Source: Kiritimatiellia bacterium (GTDB taxonomy: Bacteria; Verrucomicrobiota; Kiritimatiellia; RFP12; UBA1067). From it: a stretch of 22,565 bases of DNA. The notes under the pieces are model-generated. The model was not told the DNA's origin, did not search any database, and saw only the letters and a program-made list of their open reading frames with translations. Of the stretch, positions 14,561 through 22,565 are shown piece after piece. Location of the stretch: contig JAGBXE010000160.1 of NCBI GenBank assembly GCA_017629455.1, positions 1 to 22,565 on the forward strand, read 5' to 3'. The first letter of the stretch is position 1; each line of letters opens with the position of its first letter. The translations under genes were made by a program, and so were the position numbers.

Positions 14561-16804
14561 TTTTCAGGCCAAGACGAAGGCTCAATGATGGGAACGCTCA
14601 CCCTCGGGCGCGTACTGCGCGTCGTTTCACAGAGGTGGCTGTCGATATTCGTTTTCCTTCTCGTTGGTCTAATTGTTGCATTCGCTGTCTACCGTATTTC
14701 ACCCACGATTTACGAAGCAACAAGCGAATTTACAATGGATATGCGCCGTTCTACAGGCGGCATGCGTACTGGCAATCCTCTTGCCGAAGCTACTCCCGAC
14801 TACGGCAATACTTACGCCGAAATTTTCAATACTCGCATATCCGATTGGCGCTCCGACAAGCTCATCACAAAGGTGGTGCAGCAGTACCGCGCTACGCATC
14901 CAGCGTCAACCATATCCGACGAAGAAATTCTTGGAACACTTGGCGCTGCAAAACTAGAGCTCGTTAAAAACTCGCGCATCATCACCATCTCGCTCAGGTC
15001 GAAAACACCCGCTCTTTGCGCAGCTCTTGCAAACTCATACGCGGAATCGATCGAATCCTTCACCGACGAAGAAAACAAGATTCGCTGCGACAAATCAGTT
15101 TCTCAGATTCACACAAACGTCGAGCGCAAGCGCCGCGAAGTCGATAAGATTGCCAAACAGCTTCTTGATTTCAGAACTGCCAACAAAGTCGACAATCTAA
15201 GGTCGCAGCGCGAAACTGTCCAGCAAGGCCTTTCAAAAACTACTGGCGACATTCTTGCCCTTGAGACTGAAGAAACTCAGTTGGTTGAATGGGAGAAAAT
15301 GCTCTCTTCCGTCCAGAAGGATCCGGCAAGTTACGGTAATCTTTCTACAGGCGTTCCACGCGCGCAGGAAATTGCAACTGAATTTAGGGCATACCAAGAT
15401 GCCGAAGAAAAACATCAGAAATTGATGTTTGCCTATACGGAAAGCCACCCTGAAGTCATCGCCGCAAACAAGGGGCTTGAACTTTCGCGCCAGCGCTTTC
15501 TTGATGCGGCAGCGCGTGCTCTTCTAACAGGTCGCTCAACGCTGAACGTTGCTCGCAACCGCCTTGCCAATTTGCGCAACAAGCAAGAAGAACTCCGCAA
15601 CGAGCTTGCGTCTGTTGAACAGCGCATCGTCCTAGCCGAATCAGGCTTAGGTCAGCTCGAAGCCGAATTTGGCGTAGCTAATCGCGTACTTGAAGGCCTT
15701 ATCATGGATGAAAACAAGGCGCGCATCCAGGCCGAATCAAATAATGAAATCGTTCGTGTCGGGCGCCCAGCTGGCGTTCCTTCAAAACCCGTTCTTCCAA
15801 ATCCGACAATAATCTTTGGCGCAGGCATTGCCGTCTCGCTTCTTTTCGGAGTACTCTTCGTTCTTATCATCGACAACCTTGAAGACACAATTGTAAATCT
15901 CTCCGATATTGAAACACGCTTGGCCCTCAAGGTTCTGGGCGTATTGCCGCACGTGCGCCGCAGAAAGCGCGAGGAAGTTGCCAAACACCTAATTGAAGAT
16001 AAATATTCGCAATTCTCTGAATCTGTCGCTGGGATTAGAAACCTTCTCGAATCTCCGCGGTATGAAGCAATGAGCCATTGCATACTGATTATTTCTACTC
16101 AACCTGGCGAAGGCAAAACGATTACATCTACATCGATTGCCATTTCCTATGCGCAGGCTGGCCGCAAAACATTGCTTGTCGATTTTGACTTGCGCCGTCC
16201 GCGCCTCCAGCGTATTTGGGGCATTGAAATCGACCAGTCAAAGAGCTTCTCGCACGTTCTTCAGTCAAGTGTGTCGCAAACGCCCGATTTTTCGGCAATA
16301 GTAAACAACTCTCCTATTTCCAATCTTGACATCGTTTGCTCGCTCCCTCCCGATGGCATATCGCCAGCTACGATTTTCGGCTCTTCAATCGTGCCCGATT
16401 TCTTCACATGGGCGCGCGCTAACTACGACCATATAATCGTCGACTCTCCGCCATACGGTGTAGTGGGCGATGTCGTCTCCCTCTCAACAATGGTCGACTC
16501 GTCGATCATTATGTGCTGCCCAGATCGTACACACTTCCGTCCAATCCAGTATTGCGCACGCAGTCTCACGGAAGCTGGGGCAAACATCTTAGGCGTTGTA
16601 GTAAACGACATCGAAATTTCGAATGCATCCGCGTTTACCCCACATTCGCATTCGCGCCGCTATGGCGGCAGGTATGGCTACGGCTACGGTTACCGCCCAG
16701 TCGCTTCTGCCGAAAATGGCGAGGATGGTTCGTCAGAAAACACCACAGACGCTGCCGAAAATAACAACCGCAACGAAACGAAAGGCTTTAGCGATGACGA
16801 ATAA
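14390..16804 (+). CDS. Wzz/BY-kinase fusion: polysaccharide chain-length regulator and tyrosine autokinase
   Basis: An 804-residue inner-membrane protein. Residues 1-57 are a Tyr/Gly-rich tail with four ten-residue repeats of P-x-Y-Y at P5, P15, P25 and P35. A first membrane helix (about 84-100) leads into a Wzz domain and a long periplasmic coiled coil (about 225-430), then the proline-rich SKPVLPNP and a second helix (473-494). The cytoplasmic kinase has Walker [10 protein letters not shown] (569-577), Walker A' [10 protein letters not shown] (595-604) and Walker B HIIVDSPP (681-688), the set of bacterial tyrosine kinases. The C-terminus has a tyrosine cluster, [15 protein letters not shown] (756-770). 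It controls polymer length and export in partnership with the Wza-like protein. A GGGAG site lies about 10 nt before the ATG. Confidence 0.95.
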   Translation: MADKPIYYASNSKSPMYYGGKSAGPLYYGSSGNSPMYYGAQKQYGAAYGGYMPYGGDFSGQDEGSMMGTLTLGRVLRVVSQRWLSIFVFLLVGLIVAFAVYRISPTIYEATSEFTMDMRRSTGGMRTGNPLAEATPDYGNTYAEIFNTRISDWRSDKLITKVVQQYRATHPASTISDEEILGTLGAAKLELVKNSRIITISLRSKTPALCAALANSYAESIESFTDEENKIRCDKSVSQIHTNVERKRREVDKIAKQLLDFRTANKVDNLRSQRETVQQGLSKTTGDILALETEETQLVEWEKMLSSVQKDPASYGNLSTGVPRAQEIATEFRAYQDAEEKHQKLMFAYTESHPEVIAANKGLELSRQRFLDAAARALLTGRSTLNVARNRLANLRNKQEELRNELASVEQRIVLAESGLGQLEAEFGVANRVLEGLIMDENKARIQAESNNEIVRVGRPAGVPSKPVLPNPTIIFGAGIAVSLLFGVLFVLIIDNLEDTIVNLSDIETRLALKVLGVLPHVRRRKREEVAKHLIEDKYSQFSESVAGIRNLLESPRYEAMSHCILIISTQPGEGKTITSTSIAISYAQAGRKTLLVDFDLRRPRLQRIWGIEIDQSKSFSHVLQSSVSQTPDFSAIVNNSPISNLDIVCSLPPDGISPATIFGSSIVPDFFTWARANYDHIIVDSPPYGVVGDVVSLSTMVDSSIIMCCPDRTHFRPIQYCARSLTEAGANILGVVVNDIEISNASAFTPHSHSRRYGGRYGYGYGYRPVASAENGEDGSSENTTDAAENNNRNETKGFSDDE

Positions 16805-17876
16805 GCGTTTTATTGTTACTGGCGCTGCTGGCTTTATCGGCTCTGAACTAGTACGTCTTATCATACGCGAAACAAACTCGCACGTTTTAGCTATTGATAA
16901 GCTTACATATGCTGGCGTGCCTGAATCGCTTAAAGAAGCGGGGCTCGATGCTCAGACGCTCAAGTCCTCGAATGAGAGACTTCAGTTTCTTCAGGCTGAC
17001 ATTTGCGATCAGGACAAAATGGATGCGGCATTTACGTCTTTCCGTCCTGATGCGATTTTCCATTTGGCGGCGGAATCTCACGTCGACAGATCCATTGACG
17101 GCCCTGGCGAATTTATCCGTACAAACATTGTAGGCACAGCAACTCTCTTGCAGGCGGCAATGTCATACTGGCGCACTCTAAGCGACGACGGTAAAAAATC
17201 ATTCCGCTTCCAGCATATCTCAACCGACGAGGTTTACGGAACTCTTGGTGAGACTGGGCTTTTTACCGAAACTACCCCATACTCGCCGCATTCACCTTAT
17301 TCCGCCTCCAAGGCATCTTCCGACCATCTCGTGCGCGCCTGGCATGACACGTATGGCCTACCCACTCTGGTAACAAATTGCTCGAACAATTACGGCCCAT
17401 ACCAATTCCCGGAAAAGCTTATTCCTCTTACAATCCTCAACTGCCTTGAGGGTAAACCAATCCCTGTTTACGGCAAAGGAGCAAATATCCGCGACTGGCT
17501 CTATGTTGAAGATCATGCGCGCGCACTTTTGCTAGTAAATGAAAAAGGCGTTCCCGGCGAGACATACAACATTGGCGGCTGTAACGAACGCACAAATCTT
17601 GAGGTCGTAAAAACTATTTGTGCCATCGTAGATGAATTAAGGCCACGCCAAGGCGCCTCTTCGGCCGATCTTATCACTTATGTATCAGATCGCCCAGGCC
17701 ATGATTTAAGATACGCTATCGACCCTACCAAACTCAAGACCGAACTTGGCTGGTGCCCACGCGAAGATTTCAACAGCGGCATCAAGCGGACTGTTGAGTG
17801 GTATCTTGAGAACGAATGGTGGTGGCGTCCTCTTCGTGAAGGCCGCTACAACGGCCAGCGTCTCGGCAGCGCTTAA
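16794..17876 (+). CDS. rmlB: dTDP-glucose 4,6-dehydratase
   Basis: A 360-residue extended short-chain dehydrogenase making dTDP-4-keto-6-deoxyglucose, the precursor of dTDP-rhamnose and other deoxysugars. NAD-binding motif TGAAGFIG (9-16), [12 protein letters not shown] (90-101), the catalytic triad ISTDEVYG (T144, D145, E146) with YSASK (Y169, K173), [15 protein letters not shown], and [13 protein letters not shown]. The ATG at 16794 overlaps the end of the kinase gene by 11 nt. The longer open frame reaching back to 16623 reads through the kinase C-terminus and lacks homology. rmlA, rmlC and rmlD are not in the window, so the full pathway must be encoded elsewhere or the product goes to another sugar. 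Confidence 0.96.
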   Translation: MTNKRFIVTGAAGFIGSELVRLIIRETNSHVLAIDKLTYAGVPESLKEAGLDAQTLKSSNERLQFLQADICDQDKMDAAFTSFRPDAIFHLAAESHVDRSIDGPGEFIRTNIVGTATLLQAAMSYWRTLSDDGKKSFRFQHISTDEVYGTLGETGLFTETTPYSPHSPYSASKASSDHLVRAWHDTYGLPTLVTNCSNNYGPYQFPEKLIPLTILNCLEGKPIPVYGKGANIRDWLYVEDHARALLLVNEKGVPGETYNIGGCNERTNLEVVKTICAIVDELRPRQGASSADLITYVSDRPGHDLRYAIDPTKLKTELGWCPREDFNSGIKRTVEWYLENEWWWRPLREGRYNGQRLGSA

Positions 17877-17890
17877 AAATTTTTCGCGCG

Positions 17891-18643
17891 ATGAATTTTT
17901 CAGACAGGCGTCACAGGTGTCTAGTAATGGGCATCGTAAATGTGACGCCTGATTCATTTTCCGATGGCGGCAAATACTTTCAATGTAAAGATGCTGTTGA
18001 ACGCATTTTGCAATGTGCCGCTCAAGGCGCCGATATAATTGACATAGGCGGAGAATCTACACGCCCGGGAGCAACTCCAATAAGTTGGCAAGAGGAGTTA
18101 AGCCGTATTGAACCTGTACTTAAGGCAGTAGCAAACGAAAACTTAACCATCAGCGTCGATACGCGCCACCTTGAAACAGCTGCAAGAGCAATAGAATTAG
18201 GGGCAAAGATAATTAACTGCGTCGACCCCACGGCAGTTCCCGCGCTCCTTGAGCTTATCACCGCGTCAAAAGGAGAAGTTGAGTTAGTAGTACCTTACGA
18301 ATGCCGAGCGCTATGTTTAAAAGCTGGGCTTCTTGAGCGCGTATACATTGACCCGATGATTGGCTTTGGCACAACTCGCGAAGAAGACTTAAAACTCCTA
18401 AAGCGAATTCCATCGCTCGCCAAAGAAGGTCGTCTCCTCATAGGCGCAAGTCGCAAACGCATAGCAAAGGCACTTTCAGGAAACGGCGACAACACTACTT
18501 TAGGTACTGATGTTGCAATTTCGCTTTGGAGCGCCGCTAACGGCGCAAGCGCCGTTAGAGTACACGATGTTAAACTCGTCGCACAAGCCTTACGCACATG
18601 GAAGGCCTTAGAGTGCGATTTGCCTCAAATAAAACTAGGCTAA
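17891..18643 (+). CDS. folP: Dihydropteroate synthase-like protein, shortened
   Basis: A 250-residue TIM-barrel protein of the DHPS family, which joins p-aminobenzoate to hydroxymethyl-dihydropterin pyrophosphate for folate synthesis. Conserved pieces: MGIVNVTPDSFSDGG (N17), DIGGESTRPGA (51-61), SVDT (D90), IIN (N109), IDPMIGFG (D154), GASRK (K189) and RVHDVK (R223, H225). All map onto key E. coli residues (N22, D96, N115, D185, K221, R255, H257). The distance from N109 to D154 is 45 residues against 70 in E. coli: the MHMQGxPxTMQ loop and following helix are missing, and IND reads INC. It is 14 nt after rmlB at the end of the exopolysaccharide operon, an odd place for folate synthesis. Confidence 0.85.
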   Translation: MNFSDRRHRCLVMGIVNVTPDSFSDGGKYFQCKDAVERILQCAAQGADIIDIGGESTRPGATPISWQEELSRIEPVLKAVANENLTISVDTRHLETAARAIELGAKIINCVDPTAVPALLELITASKGEVELVVPYECRALCLKAGLLERVYIDPMIGFGTTREEDLKLLKRIPSLAKEGRLLIGASRKRIAKALSGNGDNTTLGTDVAISLWSAANGASAVRVHDVKLVAQALRTWKALECDLPQIKLG

Positions 18644-18652
18644 CGACTTACC

Positions 18653-19672
18653 TTACCCCAACTGCTCGAGGAAGCGTACGTCATTTTCATAGAACCATCT
18701 AATATCAGGTATACCGTACTTGATCATCGCAATACGCTCTACGCCGAAGCCAAAGGCATAACCTGAGACTTCATCGGGATTGTAACCGACATGACGGAAA
18801 ACGCGCGGATCAACCATACCCGCTCCAGCAACCTCAATCCACCCTGATTGCTTGCAGACGCCACAACCGCGCCCCTTGCAAACATGGCACGTAAAGTCTA
18901 CTTCAACTGACGGCTCGGTAAACGGGAAGAAGTGTGGGCGGAACCTTACCGTCACACCATCGCCCATCATTTCTTTTGCGAAATACGCCAAAACAGATTT
19001 CAGATCGGCTAGCGAGACAGGGCGTTCAGGAAGCGTATCGACATAAAGCCCTTCGATCTGATGGAAATTTGCACTGTGCGTAGCATCAGTCGTATCACGG
19101 CGGAAAGTACGCCCAGGACAAATGACACGGATTGGAGGCTTATTAGACATCATCGTGCGAATCTGCACGGGCGAGGTCTGAGTCCTTAAAAGGCAATCAT
19201 CCCCAAACCAAAAAGTATCTGTACGATCTTGCGAAGGATGATGCGGCGGCGTATTGAGCGCAGTAAAATTGTTAAACGGCGTTTCAAGCTCCGGGCCGTC
19301 AGCAACTGTAAAGCCAAGACGCGAGAAAATCGCAGCCGACTCTTCAATGACACGCGAAAGCGGATGCCTGACACCAAGGCCAAACCACCGCCCGGGCAAC
19401 GTCAGATCAGCCTTAACTTCAGGCTCTTCACGCTTAGATGCGCCAGCTCTTCCAGCAAGAGCTGCCTCCATCTCTGCGCGCCACGCCTGAACAGCCTTGC
19501 CGAATGAAGGACGCTCCTCTTTAGGAACATCTTTCATCGCCTTAATGAGGGCAGGAATCAAACCGTTGCGCCCAACATACTTTACGCGCAATGCCTCAAT
19601 ATCGCCAGGAGCTGCCGACGCAACTTCATTAAGGCTAGCTGTCTTTTGTTCTTCTAGTTCTGCAAGTGTCAT
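18653..19672 (-). CDS. pheS: Phenylalanyl-tRNA synthetase alpha subunit
   Basis: 339 residues from ATG 19670-19672, chosen because GGGGAAG lies 5 nt upstream and an extended -10 box at 19698-19703; the open frame extends further back but without family similarity. A coiled-coil N-terminal arm (about 1-90) precedes the class II catalytic domain: HPLSRVIEESAAIFSRLGF (motif 1), FRRDTTDATHSANFHQIEGL (motif 2) and AFGFGVERIAMIKYGI (motif 3), ending RFLEQLG. A CxxC-CxxC cluster, CHVCKGRGCGVCKQSGW, precedes motif 3, as in many bacterial PheS. pheT is not in the window, so the usual pheST pairing is absent. Its stop faces the folP stop with only 9 nt between. Confidence 0.97.
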   Translation of the reverse strand: MTLAELEEQKTASLNEVASAAPGDIEALRVKYVGRNGLIPALIKAMKDVPKEERPSFGKAVQAWRAEMEAALAGRAGASKREEPEVKADLTLPGRWFGLGVRHPLSRVIEESAAIFSRLGFTVADGPELETPFNNFTALNTPPHHPSQDRTDTFWFGDDCLLRTQTSPVQIRTMMSNKPPIRVICPGRTFRRDTTDATHSANFHQIEGLYVDTLPERPVSLADLKSVLAYFAKEMMGDGVTVRFRPHFFPFTEPSVEVDFTCHVCKGRGCGVCKQSGWIEVAGAGMVDPRVFRHVGYNPDEVSGYAFGFGVERIAMIKYGIPDIRWFYENDVRFLEQLG

Positions 19673-19697
19673 TGTTCTTCCCCAAAAATTGTTGATG

Positions 19698-19706
19698 ATT
19701 ATACCA
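19698..19706 (-). promoter_or_regulatory. Extended -10 promoter of pheS
   Basis: TGG-TATAAT on the minus strand with no clear -35. The predicted start near 19691 leaves a leader of about 19 nt with the GGGGAAG ribosome-binding site, so unlike tolB and the cyclophilin gene this one is not leaderless. No T-box-like leader is present. Confidence 0.6.
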
Positions 19707-19730
19707 TAAATGCCGTACTTACCTGGAATA

Positions 19731-21035
19731 CTACAACCTATTAGACTTCGGAACAACCCTGCTCAACGAACGCATCGATGGGCGCAAGATCGAATTAGCT
19801 ACATCCAAAATATCATCGGCTGTCACTGCTCTAATTCCAATAACTTGCTCGTGCGGATCTACAATGCGGCCAAACGCAATCATCGACTGGCCGTATGCAA
19901 AAAGACGCGTTGTAACTTTTTCTAGAGAAAGGCGGTAATTTCCCGTTATGAATTCTTTTGTTCTGCGCAACTCTGCTGCGCCGACTCTACGCTCGCAAAT
20001 GCGCTTAAGCTCGCGGTCCACCGTCTCAACTGCAATTTCAGCCTTTGATGGGTCGACACCTGCGCAAACCGTGAACATCCCAGAATCCAGAAAGAATTGA
20101 AGGCGCGACGATATATCGTAGGAAAGAGCGCGCTTTTCGCGCACTTCCTGAAAGAGCCTCGACGACATGCCTCTTCCGAGAATTGCATCCATCATTATCG
20201 CCGCGTATTTGCGCTTATCGCCAACACCGAAACAACGGTATCCTAGCGCCAACTGCGTTTGCTGGACGTCTTTTTCTACTACAGGCGACTTAAGACGAAC
20301 ATTGCGGCCGAGCTTGGGCTTAAGATCTTTGGATGTTGCCTTTTTACCCTTTGTTTGAATTTGCTTTAAGCCCGCAAACGAACTTGCGACTAAATCGAGC
20401 GCCTCTTTTGGATCAAACGCCCCGACAATAACTACAACAGTATTGTCAGCGCGATAATGAGAGTTGATGTAGCGCCTTAAATCGTCTGGACGCATCGGCG
20501 CAAGTGAATCTGGCGTACCTGCAACTGGTGCTCCAAGACGTGAGTCAGGGAAAAGGCAACGCTGAAGATTTTCCATCGCCACGGCATCGGGCTCGTCGGC
20601 ATACATCTTTATCTCTTCAAGAACAACCTGCTTTTCTCGATCAAACTCATCTTCCGGTATGGAGGCCCTAAGATACATGTCTGAAAGTATGTCGACTGCA
20701 TCGGCTAAATATTCGTTTGGAAGATGGACGAAATAACAAGTCGACTCTTCTCCAGTCATTGCATTGAAATTACCGCCGCGCCCCTCAATTGCGCGCGTAA
20801 TATCAATCGGCCGGCGCGTAGGAGTACCCTTAAAGAGCATATGCTCAATAAAATGCGAAATGCCAGATGTCTTATCTGTCTCGTGACGAGAACCGCTAGC
20901 TACAAAGACCCCTACCGCTACCGACTCAGCCGCACATGGCTCAAGTACAACTCGAAGACCATTTTCGAGAGTGTGCAATTGAGCCACACTACTTAGGGCT
21001 GCGCTGACTGCCTTCTTAACCTTGCCTGACTTCAT
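19731..21035 (-). CDS. M16 family zinc metallopeptidase (processing-peptidase-like)
   Basis: A 434-residue protein with the inverted zinc motif HFIEH (H61, E64, H65) and a downstream glutamate, E141 in VLEEIKMYADEP, 76 residues after H65 as in mitochondrial processing peptidase beta. Other hallmarks: LENGLRVV near the N-terminus, GSRHE, GGNFNAMTGEEST, YRADNTVVVIVG, and the C-terminal domain FQEVREKRALSYDISS. There is no signal peptide, so it is likely cytoplasmic (the family includes PqqL- and YmxG-like enzymes). The start ATG overlaps the stop of the upstream dehydrogenase (ATGA), so the two are translationally coupled. The pheS promoter lies just after its stop. Confidence 0.94.
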   Translation of the reverse strand: MKSGKVKKAVSAALSSVAQLHTLENGLRVVLEPCAAESVAVGVFVASGSRHETDKTSGISHFIEHMLFKGTPTRRPIDITRAIEGRGGNFNAMTGEESTCYFVHLPNEYLADAVDILSDMYLRASIPEDEFDREKQVVLEEIKMYADEPDAVAMENLQRCLFPDSRLGAPVAGTPDSLAPMRPDDLRRYINSHYRADNTVVVIVGAFDPKEALDLVASSFAGLKQIQTKGKKATSKDLKPKLGRNVRLKSPVVEKDVQQTQLALGYRCFGVGDKRKYAAIMMDAILGRGMSSRLFQEVREKRALSYDISSRLQFFLDSGMFTVCAGVDPSKAEIAVETVDRELKRICERRVGAAELRRTKEFITGNYRLSLEKVTTRLFAYGQSMIAFGRIVDPHEQVIGIRAVTADDILDVANSILRPSMRSLSRVVPKSNRL

Positions 21036-22078
21036 ATCGACACTTCCACCCCCGCAAGCTGAGCCGCACGCAAAAGCTCTTTTTCAGATGCTTCTGGCAA
21101 TTCAATACCGTGTTCTACAGCATTCGCCTCGCGACGCCACTCAATTTCGCCCGGATAAAGGACCTCTTGAGAGCCTTCGACAGTTGGGCAACGCTTTAAT
21201 TCATCGATCATTGCATCGATGCGTTCCTTAAACTCGTTCGCACCGCCAAAAAACTCGGGATTAACTACAATAAAGCAATGGCCAGTATCTGCGTCACGAC
21301 CAGGCTTAGTATTCCAACTATGGACGGAACTTAGCATCCCCGCCATAGCTAGCACTCCTGTAAATGTTTCAACAAGCGTAGCAAAACCATAGCCTTTATG
21401 CTCGGCAAACGGAAGCATCACCGCATCGCGCCAAATCTCATTGGGATCGTCAGTTACATTCCCTTCTTTAGTCAAAATCCAATCGGTAGGAATTTTCTTG
21501 CCAGCTTCCGCCGCGATAACAAGCTTGCCCGCAGCGACCTTACTCATGCACACGTCGAAGAGAACTGCGCGGTGCTTGCCTGCAGGAGCGGCATATGCGA
21601 AGGGGTTATTGCCAATAGCCGCAGCCCTACCGCCTGAAGGCGCAACGAGCGGACACGTGTTTGACATGGAAAGCCCTATAAAACCGCGTTCCGCCGCCAT
21701 CATTGAATAAACACCAGCTGCTCCATAGTGATCGGAATGATTTATGGTAGCTATCGAAATGGCGTTTTCGGCCGCCTTATCAAGAAGCCTGCGCACAATC
21801 TTTACAGACGAAGGAATACCAAGCCCGCCCGCGGCGCTTGCCATAATCGAATTTGCGCTTTCTTTAAGGATAATTGGCTGCGCATCAGCCTTAATGCCGC
21901 CAGCACGTATGCAATCGAGGTATCTAGCAAGGCGAACTACACCATGCGAATGAATGCCACGCATATCTGTCGTCACGAGAACATCGGCAATCATCACAGC
22001 ATCATCGGCAGAAATTGCGCTCGCGCGGCAGATATCAGCTACCGTGCGCTTCAAATCTTCAACTTGCCACTTTTTCAA
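21032..22078 (-). CDS. Malate/lactate/ureidoglycolate-type dehydrogenase (Ldh_2 family)
   Basis: A 348-residue NAD(P)-dependent oxidoreductase of the Ldh_2 fold, unrelated to classical lactate/malate dehydrogenases. Typical stretches: ADVLVTTDMRGIHSHGVVRLARYLD near the N-terminus (with the catalytic-region SHG), INHSDHYGAAGVYSMMAAERGFIGLSMSNT, PSGGRAAAIGNNPFAYAAP, PFAEHKGYGFATLVE, and NPEFFGG. The substrate within malate, lactate, sulfolactate or ureidoglycolate cannot be told from the sequence. The start is a TTG overlapping the upstream stop (TTGA), supported by alignment of the N-terminal helix with the family; no in-frame ATG nearby fits. Coupled to the esterase-like gene upstream and the M16 peptidase downstream. 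Confidence 0.92.
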   Translation of the reverse strand: MKKWQVEDLKRTVADICRASAISADDAVMIADVLVTTDMRGIHSHGVVRLARYLDCIRAGGIKADAQPIILKESANSIMASAAGGLGIPSSVKIVRRLLDKAAENAISIATINHSDHYGAAGVYSMMAAERGFIGLSMSNTCPLVAPSGGRAAAIGNNPFAYAAPAGKHRAVLFDVCMSKVAAGKLVIAAEAGKKIPTDWILTKEGNVTDDPNEIWRDAVMLPFAEHKGYGFATLVETFTGVLAMAGMLSSVHSWNTKPGRDADTGHCFIVVNPEFFGGANEFKERIDAMIDELKRCPTVEGSQEVLYPGEIEWRREANAVEHGIELPEASEKELLRAAQLAGVEVSI

Positions 22079-22565
22079 CGCTCTGGACCTCCAGCCTTCT
22101 CTTGCGCATCATATACGCGCCAGTACCTTAGGCCAAACTCGCGCAGCGCTGACGTCGCAAAATGTATCTTATCGCTCTTAACATCATAAAGGCCTTCCGA
22201 CGAAACGAGAGCCGAACACGGCATAAGCGCCACACCTTTTGCTATTTGCTCGTTCATCTCGCGCCAATAGATGTTGGGGCGGCGCTCTTCATACCAATCC
22301 TTCAGATATGGGCCAAGCTCGCCCGCAATAAACGGCACCTTAAGCGCCCCGATTTCAGACCTCAACCGGGTGATGGCATTCGTAAAAAGAGGAACATACC
22401 GATCAACATGCTTCATGGTAAAAGAATCTGACTCTCCTTGATGCCAGAGAACTCCTTTTATAACACCGCTCTTCGCCGCCAATCTCGCATAATTTACGGC
22501 ATTGGTATAATGGACCATACCAGGCTGCCATTTTGCAATAGGTGAACCTCCATAGGCAACAGGCA
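22075..22565 (-). CDS. Sialate O-acetylesterase-like carbohydrate esterase, C-terminal part (runs off right edge)
   Basis: The 3' part of a gene continuing beyond the window; about 162 residues are visible, ending DAQEKAGGPER. The pattern PVAYGGSPIAKWQPG, then GVIKGVLWHQGESDS, VPFIAGELG and SDKIHFATSALREFGLRYW fits the SASA/carbohydrate esterase family 6 fold (SGNH-type). GVLWHQGESD is the conserved block and DKIHF carries the likely catalytic Asp/His. Such enzymes remove acetyl groups from sialic acids or xylan-type glycans. Signal peptide and nucleophile serine would lie outside the window. The stop overlaps the TTG start of the dehydrogenase, so the genes are co-transcribed. Confidence 0.88.
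   Translation of the reverse strand, partial: PVAYGGSPIAKWQPGMVHYTNAVNYARLAAKSGVIKGVLWHQGESDSFTMKHVDRYVPLFTNAITRLRSEIGALKVPFIAGELGPYLKDWYEERRPNIYWREMNEQIAKGVALMPCSALVSSEGLYDVKSDKIHFATSALREFGLRYWRVYDAQEKAGGPER

Noticed and set aside
16623..16793. N-terminal extension of rmlB
   Set aside because: This part is the out-of-frame reading of the kinase C-terminus; RmlB similarity begins at [14 protein letters not shown] (16794).
17841..17890. Possible terminator between rmlB and folP (GGCCG/CGGCC stem followed by AAAAATTTTT)
   Set aside because: The stem lies inside the rmlB coding region, is only 5 bp, and is about 20 nt from the T tract, so it is unlikely to end transcription.
19673..19756. N-terminal extension of pheS
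   Set aside because: It spans the promoter and ribosome-binding site and has no PheS similarity.

Overview
This window is a compact, mostly single-copy stretch of a bacterial chromosome from a Gram-negative organism. TolB, a Wza-type lipoprotein, an outer-membrane beta-barrel and a Wzz/Wzc-type kinase all imply an outer membrane. GatC and GatA imply tRNA-dependent amidation. The mixture of proteins is compatible with an uncultured PVC-group bacterium (Kiritimatiellota, Lentisphaerota or Verrucomicrobiota), but that placement is a low-confidence inference; no rRNA is present to test it.

Left end (1-1450): the start of an AbiEii-type toxin gene runs off the edge, preceded by an AbiEi-type antitoxin gene broken by one missing base. 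Upstream of the antitoxin lies a promoter surrounded by repeated TGCCAAAAGGTAAA half-sites arranged as two tandem inverted repeats, a probable autoregulatory operator. Next come three tRNA genes (Gly-GCC, Lys-CTT, Phe-GAA), all leftward and each with encoded CCA.

1450-9894 (leftward): frr and pyrH are preceded by a HAD phosphatase, a zinc-ribbon protein, a DUF2062 membrane protein, a DUF1015 protein and a secreted GLQVGL-type repeat protein, and end at a strong intrinsic terminator. Behind these lie a cyclophilin and a tolB-gatC-gatA group.

10026-18643 (rightward): an exopolysaccharide operon driven by a near-consensus promoter. It encodes a short Wza-like lipoprotein, an unknown Ala-rich secreted protein, an outer-membrane beta-barrel, an O-antigen ligase/Wzy-like membrane protein, a Wzz/BY-kinase fusion with an unusual tyrosine-rich decapeptide repeat at its N-terminus, RmlB, and a shortened dihydropteroate synthase.

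18653-22565 (leftward): pheS, then an M16 peptidase, a malate/lactate-type dehydrogenase and a partial sialate O-acetylesterase-like protein; the last three are coupled by start/stop overlaps.

Two signals stand out. (1) Several genes (tolB, the cyclophilin, probably pyrH and the wza-like gene) have a -10 box so close to the start codon that their transcripts should be leaderless or nearly so, while others (frr, pheS, the repeat protein) carry ordinary Shine-Dalgarno sites. (2) The exopolysaccharide operon contains a kinase with four tandem P-x-Y-Y-G decapeptides before its first membrane helix, together with an export set made of a short Wza, a separate beta-barrel and an unrecognised secreted protein.
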